Positions 7,730-16,323 of a DNA stretch of 64,000 bases are shown piece by piece. A model generated the notes under the pieces. It was given only the letters and a program-made list of their open reading frames with translations, made no database searches and was not told the origin of the DNA. Source of the DNA: a bacterium (GTDB lineage Bacteria > Vulcanimicrobiota > Xenobia > Xenobiales > JADMJV01); contig JADMJV010000036.1 of assembly GCA_018780265.1 (NCBI GenBank), positions 31,167 to 95,166 on the forward strand, given 5' to 3'. Both the position numbers and the translations under genes were made by a program. The number at the start of each line of letters is the position of its first letter. Within the stretch, counting starts at the first letter, position 1.

Positions 7730-9042
7730 AGCTGCTCCTGTCGAATGCCGACCACCTCGTAGAGCTCCACCGGGCTGCGCCGCCCGCGCACTTCAGTGGC
7801 GCCCAGATCGCGCAATTCAAACTCATCTCCCAGATGGCGAGCGGTGGCCCCCGAGACCAGCACGTGGGCCTGGAAGTCGCGGGTCAGCTTTTCGATGCGG
7901 GCAGCCACGTTGGTGGTGTCGCCCATGGCCGCAAACTCGCGATGGGCCGTCAAGCCCACGTCGCCTACCATGACCTCGCCGGTGGCGATGCCGATGCCGA
8001 TGGTCAGGGTGGGCTTGCCCATCACCTGCCACTCGCGGTTGAGCTGATCGATCTGGCGGATCATATTCAGGCCCGCCCGCACCGCTCGACTTGGATGGAG
8101 CAGATCGGAAGGTCCATCGCTGTCAAAAAAGGCCATCATGGCGTCGCCCAGATAGCTCATCAGCGTGCCCTTGTTCTCCATGATTACTTTGCCCAGCCCG
8201 CGATACATCTCGTTGAGCTGGCTGATCACCTGTTCCAGGGGACGGTCTTCGGCCATCTGAGTGTAGTTCCAGATATCCGAGAACAAGATGGTGGCTTCGC
8301 GGGGGGCAAGTTCGCGCGCTTTGCGGGTACCCATCTGGTAGGTACGAAAACGCAGCAACTGTTGGCCCAATTGAATCAGGTCCTCATCGTGGAGCGCTTT
8401 CAGACCTTCGATCGGCTCGGCGTTAACCCAGGTCGATTCTTTGCCGCCCTCGGCTTTGAGCACGAATACGCCGTCGCGGCTTTCGATCACGGCGTGCTCG
8501 CGCGACACGGTGGGGTCGTCCAGCACGACCTCGTTGGCTCGCTTGCCGGCCCGTCCGATTCGGTTAGATCCCGGCGAGAGAGTCCAATGGTGTTGGCGGT
8601 GGGGGTCGCTGTATCCCTCCAAAAAGGCCACCGCTTCTTTGAGTTGAATCAAGGTGATGCGGGCTCCGCCCATCTCCAGTACATCGCCATCGCGAAGTTG
8701 GGCAAAGGCGCTCTCCTGACCGTTGACGGTGCAGGTCACACGCACATCCAGATTGGTAAAGAACACCTGCCCCTTGACCAGCTTGAGCATGGCCTGACGG
8801 CCGCAGATCCCCTTGCCTTCCAGGGTGATATCACAACGCCGGTCGCTAAGATCGCGCCCCACCGTGAGATAGGAATAGCACAGCGGCATGCGCCGCGACT
8901 GTTGAGAATCCTCGATCAGCAGGTCAAAGCCGCTGCGCAGCCAGGCCCGGTTGCCAGCGAAAAGGGCAGCATCGGTGCGCAGCGTACTATGGTCGTCTCC
9001 AGCTCCCCCATCGCCTTTGGAACTCGGGTTGACGTCTGACAT
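7726..9042 (-). CDS. FHA-FHA-class III nucleotide cyclase
   Basis: From ATG 9042 the protein has 438 residues; an upstream in-frame extension to 9159 would run into the divergent gene and lacks a ribosome site, so the shorter start is preferred, though not proven. Two FHA domains lie at about 50-140 and 160-235; the second is canonical (NRIGR ... TVSREHAVI), binding phosphothreonine. A class III cyclase domain follows (about 245-430) with metal-binding Asp in LFSDIWNYT and YLGDAMMAFF, and GDTTNVAARIE, whose Asp is typical of ATP use. The usual Lys before the GD motif is Ser here, so base specificity should be tested. First gene of a six-gene minus-strand operon that ends in a diguanylate cyclase. 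Confidence 0.92.
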   Translation of the reverse strand: MSDVNPSSKGDGGAGDDHSTLRTDAALFAGNRAWLRSGFDLLIEDSQQSRRMPLCYSYLTVGRDLSDRRCDITLEGKGICGRQAMLKLVKGQVFFTNLDVRVTCTVNGQESAFAQLRDGDVLEMGGARITLIQLKEAVAFLEGYSDPHRQHHWTLSPGSNRIGRAGKRANEVVLDDPTVSREHAVIESRDGVFVLKAEGGKESTWVNAEPIEGLKALHDEDLIQLGQQLLRFRTYQMGTRKARELAPREATILFSDIWNYTQMAEDRPLEQVISQLNEMYRGLGKVIMENKGTLMSYLGDAMMAFFDSDGPSDLLHPSRAVRAGLNMIRQIDQLNREWQVMGKPTLTIGIGIATGEVMVGDVGLTAHREFAAMGDTTNVAARIEKLTRDFQAHVLVSGATARHLGDEFELRDLGATEVRGRRSPVELYEVVGIRQEQL

Positions 9043-9118
9043 ATAGGCGGAGCCGTTCGCTGCCCCAAAGTCACAATCCCCCCAAGGTTCAGGCCGGTCG
9101 GTAGGGAAGAGTGCGCCC

Positions 9119-9976
9119 ATGGCAGCCATGCAGGAAGTCAGCGTAAAATCGATCCTCAACCGGTCCAGTGGTTACCTCAGTCAGGTCTGCAGTCACTCGC
9201 TCAATCCTTATATCGGGTGCAGCCTGGGCCAATCGCTGTGCGGGGTGGCCTGCTATGTGCAACATAACACCTTTCTCACCCGGGGCAGACCATGGGGCAG
9301 TTTCGTCCAGGCCAAAGTCAACGCCGCCCAGTGTTACCGGCGTGAATACGCCCGCGAAAAGGCCTGGGCCCAACGCCAGAGCAGGGACTTCTCGATTTTT
9401 TTGGCCTCCTCCACCGACCCGTTTTTGCCTCAAGAAAAGAGCGCCGGCATCACCCGCTCGCTGCTCCTGGCCATGCTCGACTATCCACCCCAACGCCTGA
9501 TTGTGCAAACCCATTCGGCGCTGGTCAGCCAGTTCGCCGATCTGCTGCAACCACTGGCCCAAAGCTGCGACCTGCGCGTCCACCTCTCCATCGAAAGCGA
9601 TCGAGACCGGCTGCCCGGTCTGCCGCCTCCCGCCTATTCGGTGGAAAAACGTTTGAGAGCGGCCGCCTTGTTGCGCCAGCAGGGCCTCTGGGTGGTGGCC
9701 ACTCTGGCTCCGCTCTTTCCCATCAGCAACCCGGCCACTTTCTTTGCGCGCCTGCAAGAGTGCGTGAATGCCGTGGTTATTGACCATTTTGTGCAGGGCG
9801 ACGGCACTGCCCTGGGCAGCCGAACCCGACGCACCGCCCTGCCCCAGGCCATGGAAGCGGTTGCCGCCGGCTCCAGTTCGCTCGACTATCGTCAGCAGGT
9901 GGTGGAGTGGGCCCGCCCTTATTTTCCCGGCCGCATGGGCGTGGGCCAGGCCGGCTTTGCAGGCCGCTATGAGTGA
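9119..9976 (+). CDS. Radical SAM protein, SPL/Rv2578c-like, unusual Cys spacing
   Basis: A 285-residue protein with an N-terminal SLNPYIGCSLGQSLCGVACYVQ-like segment (residues about 27-48). The NPYxGC opening and final CY belong to the spore photoproduct lyase-like radical SAM group, but the spacing is C-x6-C-x3-C instead of the usual C-x3-C-x2-C. Later elements fit a partial TIM barrel: DFSIFLASSTDPFLPQE, LIVQTHSALV, VHLSIESDRD and VVATLAPLFPI. It should bind a [4Fe-4S] cluster and SAM; substrate unknown. Starts at 9119 or 9128, divergent from the cyclase operon. It overlaps the next, unknown gene by 8 bases. Confidence 0.8.
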   Translation: MAAMQEVSVKSILNRSSGYLSQVCSHSLNPYIGCSLGQSLCGVACYVQHNTFLTRGRPWGSFVQAKVNAAQCYRREYAREKAWAQRQSRDFSIFLASSTDPFLPQEKSAGITRSLLLAMLDYPPQRLIVQTHSALVSQFADLLQPLAQSCDLRVHLSIESDRDRLPGLPPPAYSVEKRLRAAALLRQQGLWVVATLAPLFPISNPATFFARLQECVNAVVIDHFVQGDGTALGSRTRRTALPQAMEAVAAGSSSLDYRQQVVEWARPYFPGRMGVGQAGFAGRYE

Positions 9977-11156
9977 GTTTGTCTCGGTCGACTCCTTCCT
10001 TCAGGAGCTGAGCAGCGAGGGACGGCTCGATTCGGCGGGCAAGTTCACCCTGTCGCTTGAGCATGCCAAGGAAAAGCTCTCCGAGTTTTTGCTCAAATCC
10101 ACTCAGGACTACCTTCTCAAATTGGTGCAGGCCGGCGTGGCCGCCGGGGCTCGCACTCTGGACCTGCGTAGCACTATGGGCAGCCTCTCGTTCTCCATGT
10201 ACGGCGTCAGCTTTGACCCTATCGATCTGGAGAATATCCTGACCCATCTGCTACAGCCTGGCCAGGGCGCTCAGGCGCGCGCCCTTCGCCATCTGGCCAT
10301 CGCCATCAACACGGCCATCACCACCCGCGCCACCGGCATCACCCTGGCCACCTGGGACGGCCACAAAGGCCAGAAGATCTTTTGGAAAGCCGGCGGTCGC
10401 AGCAGCCAACCCTGGCGACCCTTTCGCTCCCAGCCCTGCGTGCATTTCGGGGTGCGACGCACGGTACTCGAGTCGGCCTCGCAGTTTTGGCACCTGCTTG
10501 GCCAGCGCGATATCTTTTCTATGCTTACGGGCGGCCGGGCCGGCCTTGACCCCGATCGGCAAACGGTGCTGGACCGGGCCATCTGGTGCCCGGTTCCGTT
10601 GGCCCTCAATGGCCAGTGGCTGCCCCGCCCCCGCCCGGGGCCGCCGCGCGGGGCCATCTTTAGCCGCACTCACTCGTTTCATTCCAGCTGGCTGCCCCTG
10701 GACAACCCGGAGGATCCGGGCATTCGTCGTTTTCACCAGCAAGGAATGGCCTGGCCCTGGTCGCGCCATTTCGATACGACCAGCGCGGGGGCGATTAATG
10801 CCGGCCTGCAAGACTCTTTTAGTGAAGCTGCCAGTCAACTCAGCTGGGTTCTCGACGGCGTGCTGGTGGCCAGCCAGCCCATTCCCAATATCTCGATGAA
10901 TCAGTACGGTTGGGGCGTGCTCTCGGCCCACGGCTGCGCCACCGACCTGACCGCCATGGCCCCCATTCAGAACGAGTTTCTCCATACCCGGGCCCAGCGG
11001 GTCTGCGAGGTGCTGGAACAGGTCCTCACCATTCGCAAGCCTGGGACCGATCGGCCGTCCCCCACCCCGGGTCAGGCCCAGCCCAACGCCCCGGTGGACC
11101 GCGTAGCCGCCTGGGAGGCCGTGCGTCGCCGCCGCAAGCGCTTTAAATCAGAGTGA
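9969..11156 (+). CDS. Unknown protein, first member of a two-gene family (possible GHKL-like fold)
   Basis: ATG 9969 lies 8 bases inside the radical SAM gene, giving 395 residues. I do not recognise the family. It aligns along most of its length with the product of 48530-49540: shared blocks include FTLSLEHAK, YLLKLVQAGVAAGA, LRHLAIAIN, ATGI-LATWDG, GQKI-W, GQRDI-SML, GLDPD, WCPVPLALNG-WLP, DPGIRRF and a TDLT near the end. The first 130 residues, with helix-then-YLLKLVQAGVAAGA and alternating strands, resemble the opening of GHKL/Hsp90-type ATPase folds, but no clear ATP-lid motif is visible, so that is speculative. No signal or membrane segment. The C-terminal ~55 residues are a Pro-rich basic tail absent from the paralogue. 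Confidence 0.75.
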   Translation: MSEFVSVDSFLQELSSEGRLDSAGKFTLSLEHAKEKLSEFLLKSTQDYLLKLVQAGVAAGARTLDLRSTMGSLSFSMYGVSFDPIDLENILTHLLQPGQGAQARALRHLAIAINTAITTRATGITLATWDGHKGQKIFWKAGGRSSQPWRPFRSQPCVHFGVRRTVLESASQFWHLLGQRDIFSMLTGGRAGLDPDRQTVLDRAIWCPVPLALNGQWLPRPRPGPPRGAIFSRTHSFHSSWLPLDNPEDPGIRRFHQQGMAWPWSRHFDTTSAGAINAGLQDSFSEAASQLSWVLDGVLVASQPIPNISMNQYGWGVLSAHGCATDLTAMAPIQNEFLHTRAQRVCEVLEQVLTIRKPGTDRPSPTPGQAQPNAPVDRVAAWEAVRRRRKRFKSE

Positions 11157-11214
11157 CCCGGCCTCACGCCGGATAACGCGGGCGATTCCGGGCCTCAGAT
11201 GCTTGTGCCTTGGG

Positions 11215-11931
11215 TCAGGTCCGTGCAATCACCCCAAAGCGATGAACGATGACAAACACGCTGCCACTGAGCGGCTGGGCGCCGAGAGCTGACTTCCGTC
11301 GGGCATCGGCTATGGCCACGGCACTGACTTCGATCTCCCAGGTCGGCGGGGTGCGCCGGATCCGCAGTTGCAGAAGGTCTGTAGCCACTACCTTGCGTTG
11401 GGTATCCCGCCAGAGTGAGGTGGGTTGTTCGATGACCGAACCTTGCAGCCAGTTGGGGGGGACTTGACTGGCGGCTTCATTCTTGCGAATCAGCCACTTG
11501 AATGGGCACTGGTCTTCGTACCCCGCTGCGTCGGGAGCGAAGGCCTGGACGATACCAGGAGCTACGGCCAAATAGTAGGTCACCAACTGGTTGGCGATTT
11601 GATTGCCTGCCGCGTCAATCTTCAGTTCCTCGGTTCCGGCCCCGGGTACGACTACGGCCAGGGCGTCCCCTGTCGATAGGGAGCCCGCCCCGCAGGCGAC
11701 AGGGGCTGTGTCCCAACGACCGGTGCGCCGGCTCGAATCGGCCAGGTCTCTCATCAGGCTGCGTTCCACCAGAAACAACTGACGCATCGCCGCATCACGC
11801 GCGGAATTGCGTTGCCAGACCTTGGTCATTTGACTCATCGTGAAGGCCATTACCGCACTGACAATGGCAATAATTCCGACTGAAACCAAGAGTTCGGCGA
11901 GAGAGATTCCGCGCCTAAGGCTTGGAAACAT
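11215..11931 (-). CDS. Prepilin-like protein (PilW/GspJ type)
   Basis: A 238-residue protein whose N-terminus is a class III signal: a short basic leader MFPSLRRG, then ISLAELLVSVGIIAIVSAVMAFTMS, with the conserved Glu5 of the mature pilin. The rest is a soluble periplasmic domain with strand-rich segments and Cys residues. The long leader-distal helix (MRQLFLVERSLMRDL) is typical of minor pilins PilW/GspJ. Its start lies 17 bases inside the preceding prepilin gene, so these genes form one minus-strand operon. Confidence 0.82.
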   Translation of the reverse strand: MFPSLRRGISLAELLVSVGIIAIVSAVMAFTMSQMTKVWQRNSARDAAMRQLFLVERSLMRDLADSSRRTGRWDTAPVACGAGSLSTGDALAVVVPGAGTEELKIDAAGNQIANQLVTYYLAVAPGIVQAFAPDAAGYEDQCPFKWLIRKNEAASQVPPNWLQGSVIEQPTSLWRDTQRKVVATDLLQLRIRRTPPTWEIEVSAVAIADARRKSALGAQPLSGSVFVIVHRFGVIART

Positions 11932-12349
11932 AGCGCACTGCCTCGGTGTGGAGCTGTCCGTAGCCGGCTCGATCCGACTCGCCGCCCCACCATGACAAAC
12001 GTATCCGACACCGCTTCAGGGTCGGAGTTCCGGGGTCGGTAGCATCGGATAGGTAGAGCGCCACCGTGTAGGCCTGTCGGCCGGATGCAACCTGGCTAAG
12101 GCTGTAGGGGTTGGAGTCCGAGGTGCTCAACCAAAAGGCCGAGCCGGGTAGGTCACTGGCCTCGTAAATTGCCGATTCAAGCAACTCGTGGGCGGCGCTC
12201 TGGGCCAGGCTCAAATCGCTGGTCTTCTGGCCCCCGGCGAGAGTCGTCAAGCCCAGGCCTACGAGGGTTAGGAAAATTACGATGGCAAAAAAGATCGCCA
12301 GCAGCACCTCGGCCAGTGTATAGCCCTTTTCAGTACTGTTGGTAGGCAC
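11915..12349 (-). CDS. Prepilin-like protein (PilV/GspI type)
   Basis: A 144-residue minor-pilin candidate with the leader MPTNSTEKG followed by YTLAEVLLAIFFAIVIFLTLVGLGL, i.e. cleavage after Gly and Glu5 in the mature protein. The small C-terminal domain ends in strand-forming LSWWGGES and no further motif. It begins 20 bases inside the preceding large pilin-like gene and overlaps the following one, consistent with coupled translation of a minor pilin set. Confidence 0.82.
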   Translation of the reverse strand: MPTNSTEKGYTLAEVLLAIFFAIVIFLTLVGLGLTTLAGGQKTSDLSLAQSAAHELLESAIYEASDLPGSAFWLSTSDSNPYSLSQVASGRQAYTVALYLSDATDPGTPTLKRCRIRLSWWGGESDRAGYGQLHTEAVRYVSKP

Positions 12350-14591
12350 GAACTACAAACGAGCTATTCGGTTTCACGGGAGAGTCCTGAAGATTGAGTA
12401 AATAGGCTCCATCGAACAATAGGTCCGCGTCGCGCGCCACGATCTGAATAGAACTGGAGTCCGTGGAGCCAGCCTCTTGCTCCGGGTCACCCCCGAAGGC
12501 CACCATGGCTCCTCGCAATGTGAAATTGCCCCAATCGAGCTTCGATCCGAGCTTGCCTACATTGACGGTAAGCCCTCCCCAAGCGTAGGCCACGCCTTCC
12601 AGGTTGACATTGTTGTAAACACTGCTGCTGTCGTCAAAGGCAAAGCCATCTATCACGATGTTTCCGGCACTGTAGAGGTTGAGCTTGTTGGAAGTCTGGC
12701 CGGCTTTCAGGTCCACCCCATTGCCTAGCAGCGAAATATTTCCGTCGGCCACCACAGCTCCCCCCTGACCATCCAGTCGTCCAGCCAGCACTACATTTCC
12801 TGGGAAACGCAAAGTTACACCCTCTTCATTGATGGTTGTGACAATATTTACGTCCCCGCTAATGGCCTGTGAGCTGAGCTTGATTTTAAGGTCTTTGACG
12901 GCCAGGCCCTTGCTGCTGTCGGATGCACCTTCCGCAGCTTCAGGGTCGGGCGGGCTTCCTTCGCCAAACCCGGCCGGGGGAGGGCCCATGTAGCTGGCCA
13001 GCGCAGCCGCGACCTCGGGGGTGGTGGCTCGGGTCCAGAAAAATTGGGCCAATTCCAGTGAGCCGAACTGGTACTGTCCGTTTCCGTAAGGACTTTGGCT
13101 GCCAAGGCCGTCCCAAGAAGAGTTCCAGTTTTGCGTGCTCACAATCGTAGTTCCGGAGTCCTGATACGTCAATACCATCCCTCCTGGAGTGGTCACGGAT
13201 CCGCTTGGCCCTTCCGACGCGTTGAGCAAAGCGGCGAGTCCCGCACTGGTGGAGAAATTCGTGGCGCCCGCGATGTTGTCTCCAAGCACGGCGTCAAAAT
13301 CGGAATGGATCTGGTTGGCCAGTTGCACAAGATAGGTGCCAACGGGTACCGGCAAGGCCCCGCCGACCGGGGTCTCGCCTTCCTGGAAAGCCCCTTTGCT
13401 GGGCACCACGGCAAAATCGGTCACGCTACTGGCGCTGTCGAGCGTGGTGTCCTTGGTGAATTTCACTTCCACCAGGCCGTTGGAGTTGACCGTAGTCTCG
13501 ATCGATGAAGGCAGATTCACCACGGTGCCGGCCGGCAATGAACCCGCCAGCTTGGCCGTTTTGTAATCCTGGTAGCTCATTTCGAAGTGCCTCACGACGA
13601 TCTGTTGTTGCCCGTCCAGGTCCACTTCATAGACCCCGCCGGCCAGGGAGATGGCTCCCGCTTCCAGTTTGGGCGCCGACACCTTACTGATACGATAGAA
13701 GGAATCGCCGGCGTTTTCCTGTTCCCTTCGGATCTGACTGGCCACCTGGGTGGTGCCCACCTGGTTGCCGTTGTTGCTGGTTCGGATCTCTCCTTGAGGC
13801 GATTCTAGCGCGGCTCCGACCCCTTGGGAGTCCAGCACGGAGAGGCCGGTCTTCGTTCGCAAACGCGCTCCACCGGCCCCTTGAGAATCGAATCGAACCT
13901 TTCCCGACTGACCAACGGTGAAGCTCAGGTCTCCGGCGGCGCTGGCCACGGAGTCTACTGACACTCCCCTACCCAGGTCCAGACCCAAAATGGATTCGGA
14001 GGCGACCCGAGTTGGCGTTCCCGAAAATCTGGAGGGAGCCCCGTTTGACATTGGAACGGAGCCGCAGCAACCTTCGACCTTTAGCAGCATCGTATGAGGC
14101 GCCAGGCGAAAACGAGCAGTGGCGGTAGGGCCCTGACCTTGGGGAAAGACCGGTAGGTCGATGTTGCTGACGAGATTATTGACACACACGCCAACCGCAG
14201 CGTCAGGGGCGGTGGCGGCGTCGTCCAAACCGTCCAATCCGCCACTCCCATCTTGCCGGTTGAAGTTGAAACGGAAGCGGGCCCAATGGGCTCCGTCCTT
14301 GACCCAGCCCACAACCTGGCCTTCCCCTTCCGTCACAACCAGGCCATCCGTCAGCACCGAGTAGGGGTCCTTGGCGCGCCACAAACCACCCGGAGTCGCC
14401 CTGATGCGAGCGATGGCGTAATCGAGGCCGGTGCGCATGGCTCGTTCCGCGGCTTGCTGCTGGCTCAGCTTTCGGCCTCGAGCCATGCTGGCCGGTCCCA
14501 AGGAGAATGCCGCAGATACGAACATGGCTGTAACGATTGCTAACAGCAACATACTGACCATAAAAAAACCTCGGAGACGTGTGTGTCCCAT
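12330..14591 (-). CDS. Large PilX-like pilus/secretion tip protein
   Basis: ATG 14591 is chosen because GGAGG (14596-14600 on the minus strand) precedes it; the frame extends to 14729 but without such a site. The 753-residue product starts MGHTRLRGFFMVSMLLLAIVTAMFVSAAF, a hydrophobic N-terminal helix like PilX, but without the Glu5 of true pilins. A helical stalk (QQQAAERAMRTGLDYAIARI) leads into a long Gly/Ser/Asn-rich beta region and, near the end, several segments resembling polymer-forming beta-helix turns (for example GNVVLAGRLDGQGGAVVADGNI). It likely sits at the pilus tip or serves as a surface adhesin. Shape and context resemble the gene at 31113-32807. Confidence 0.75.
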   Translation of the reverse strand: MGHTRLRGFFMVSMLLLAIVTAMFVSAAFSLGPASMARGRKLSQQQAAERAMRTGLDYAIARIRATPGGLWRAKDPYSVLTDGLVVTEGEGQVVGWVKDGAHWARFRFNFNRQDGSGGLDGLDDAATAPDAAVGVCVNNLVSNIDLPVFPQGQGPTATARFRLAPHTMLLKVEGCCGSVPMSNGAPSRFSGTPTRVASESILGLDLGRGVSVDSVASAAGDLSFTVGQSGKVRFDSQGAGGARLRTKTGLSVLDSQGVGAALESPQGEIRTSNNGNQVGTTQVASQIRREQENAGDSFYRISKVSAPKLEAGAISLAGGVYEVDLDGQQQIVVRHFEMSYQDYKTAKLAGSLPAGTVVNLPSSIETTVNSNGLVEVKFTKDTTLDSASSVTDFAVVPSKGAFQEGETPVGGALPVPVGTYLVQLANQIHSDFDAVLGDNIAGATNFSTSAGLAALLNASEGPSGSVTTPGGMVLTYQDSGTTIVSTQNWNSSWDGLGSQSPYGNGQYQFGSLELAQFFWTRATTPEVAAALASYMGPPPAGFGEGSPPDPEAAEGASDSSKGLAVKDLKIKLSSQAISGDVNIVTTINEEGVTLRFPGNVVLAGRLDGQGGAVVADGNISLLGNGVDLKAGQTSNKLNLYSAGNIVIDGFAFDDSSSVYNNVNLEGVAYAWGGLTVNVGKLGSKLDWGNFTLRGAMVAFGGDPEQEAGSTDSSSIQIVARDADLLFDGAYLLNLQDSPVKPNSSFVVRAYQQY

Positions 14592-14670
14592 GCGACCTCC
14601 GCGCTCAGCTTCCGCAATTTTCCCGCCGTGCCTGCAAGATTCCTCCGACTTTGCTCGCACGGGGTGCGGT

Positions 14671-15813
14671 TCAGGCGGCTTGTGCGGTTCGCAACTCGGC
14701 TTCCGTTGAGTCTTTCGAATTGGCCGCAAGTCCCCGCCCCAACTCCCCGCCCCATCTGGACCCCAAATAGGTTCCTGCGAGGCCGCCTACTACCAATCCC
14801 AGGCTCCCCCCGATCGGGCCTGCCAGAGTATAGCCCAATTCGGTGAGGCCCAGGGGGGCGACGGTAGCGCCGACCAGGGCTCCCGCTCCGGCTCCGGCCG
14901 CGGCAACTACCGCCTGGACGCTCAGGTTTGCCTCCTGGTCAGGCTGGCGGTTCAGTTCCTGGCGGGCCCCCAGCAGGGCCACTGCGGCCAATCCCAGCAA
15001 GGGTGCCTGGTAGGTTAGAGCCAAACCGAGGCCAGCGGCGCATCCCAGTCCACCGGCCAAGGCCTGCAACGGTCGATCATGCTTGAGCCCTTCTGTCAGT
15101 TCTCTAACGCTTCCCGTCAGAGTCAATAGGATTGAGGCCTGGCGAAAGACCTCCAGTCCGCTTCTAAGCCACGGGAACTCGGAGATTTGTTGACTGATAA
15201 AGCGGCCGGTTTCTCGCAAGGCGGGATGGTCGCCCCACTGGTGCCAGAAGTTGGGCTTCTCCAAGTCTTGAAGGGCGGAGTATTTTTCCGGGTTGAGTTG
15301 GCGGAGTTGGTCGGGGTTTTGGTGGAACACCCGAAAACTCTCGGCAAAGTCTTCTGCCGGTTGGGTTGCGGCGTAGTCGCTAACAAAGGGGTCCTGGCCA
15401 AAAGGGGCTGAGTTCGAGGGATGCAGGCCGGGTATAGATCCAGCCAGCCCGCCTTGCATATCCACACTGTGCCCGATCTCTTGAAGCACATTGCCACGGA
15501 AGTTGGTGGGGTCGTGCATGCCCCAGCCGCTCCGATTCATGACTACCTCACCCAGGGCTGTGCGATTGTAGCCCATCACGTTGAGGTTCTCAAAGCTGTT
15601 CTGAACGGAGATGCTGGTGGGCAGTACTGCCTGGTGGGCAGGCAGTTGCTGTAGTGCCTCTTTCATCAGGGTGACTTCGGCAGGTCGGCCCGAGAGACTG
15701 GGGGGTACAAAGTCGGGCAGAACCGTCTGGGTGGCAGCTACTGCTTCCAGGGCGTCGCCAAGGGGTTTGCGGTGGAGGGGGCGGGTAGGGGGGACTGGAT
15801 GGAGTTTTCGCAT
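14671..15813 (-). CDS. Zincin-like protein with degenerate active site and glycine-zipper tail
   Basis: A 380-residue protein without a Sec signal. Residues about 85-185 resemble an anthrax-lethal-factor-like or similar zincin: LQEIGHSVD stands where HExxH is expected, and a downstream PAEDFAESFRVF supplies the third-ligand Glu region. The first His of HExxH is Gln (CAA, one base from CAC), so as written the enzyme should lack a zinc ligand. The C-terminal half (about 235-365) is very hydrophobic and rich in Gly/Ala, with glycine-zipper repeats such as GGSLGLVVGGLAGTYLGS that could insert in membranes. This toxin-like combination is unusual. The gene lies upstream of the pilin operon, same strand, 79 bases away. 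Confidence 0.7.
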   Translation of the reverse strand: MRKLHPVPPTRPLHRKPLGDALEAVAATQTVLPDFVPPSLSGRPAEVTLMKEALQQLPAHQAVLPTSISVQNSFENLNVMGYNRTALGEVVMNRSGWGMHDPTNFRGNVLQEIGHSVDMQGGLAGSIPGLHPSNSAPFGQDPFVSDYAATQPAEDFAESFRVFHQNPDQLRQLNPEKYSALQDLEKPNFWHQWGDHPALRETGRFISQQISEFPWLRSGLEVFRQASILLTLTGSVRELTEGLKHDRPLQALAGGLGCAAGLGLALTYQAPLLGLAAVALLGARQELNRQPDQEANLSVQAVVAAAGAGAGALVGATVAPLGLTELGYTLAGPIGGSLGLVVGGLAGTYLGSRWGGELGRGLAANSKDSTEAELRTAQAA

Positions 15814-16323
15814 TGTTGGAGCCTAGGGGATGTTTGTCATGGAAGGGTGAACCGAGCGTGACAGGCACCGCGGGGTGAGATTGTTGGTTCAGCTCGGGCC
15901 GGCTGGCGGCGCCCGGTGTTTTTGCGCCTTACTTCTCGTCGAAAAAATCCATTTGTCCTGGGCTTGCGCTCGCGGCAGATGATTTGCTGCGCAGATTGGT
16001 GGAGGAGGGCGGTGGCCGCCGCAAGCATCAATGGGGGGCCCGCTCGTCCCAGTCCCGTGGTTACTTCCATTCCGAACCGAGGGGCTTACCGGTCCCCGGG
16101 TCCAACCTGAGTCTTGGTCTTTAATGGGACCGTGTGATCGCAAAATTTCCACTAAATTGGAAACTCTTTCCAATGTAGTGGAAGGTTTGGACAAACCATA
16201 AGAAAGACATCCTGGTGCTCATGGTGAGGTCACCCCTCAGCGACGGACTTCGGCTCCAGGCAAGGTTCCAGAATTTGGTGGGCCTCCAAATACTCCAATT
16301 GAGGACAGGCATCCCGCGGAAGA
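15814..16323. other. Intergenic region with a palindrome, no convincing gene
   Basis: About 510 bases between the divergently oriented zincin-like and NTase-like genes. Short frames on both strands do not look coding. The only clear structure is the 37-base inverted repeat at 16147-16183, listed separately. Promoters for both flanking genes must lie here but I could not place them with confidence. Confidence 0.5.
16147..16183. repeat. 17-base inverted repeat, likely operator
   Basis: The arms TTCCACTAAATTGGAAA and TTTCCAATGTAGTGGAA are reverse complements except at one position, with a 3-base centre (CTC). There is no T-run after it on either strand, so it is unlikely to be a terminator. AT-rich palindromes of this size upstream of NTase or toxin-antitoxin genes are often operators for a winged-helix or HTH repressor. 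The next gene, 141 bases downstream on the plus strand, is the NTase-like gene at 16324. No adjacent repressor gene is visible. Confidence 0.6.

Noticed and set aside
7834..9039. 401-residue plus-strand frame opposite the FHA-cyclase gene
   Set aside because: Antisense shadow of a conserved multidomain protein.
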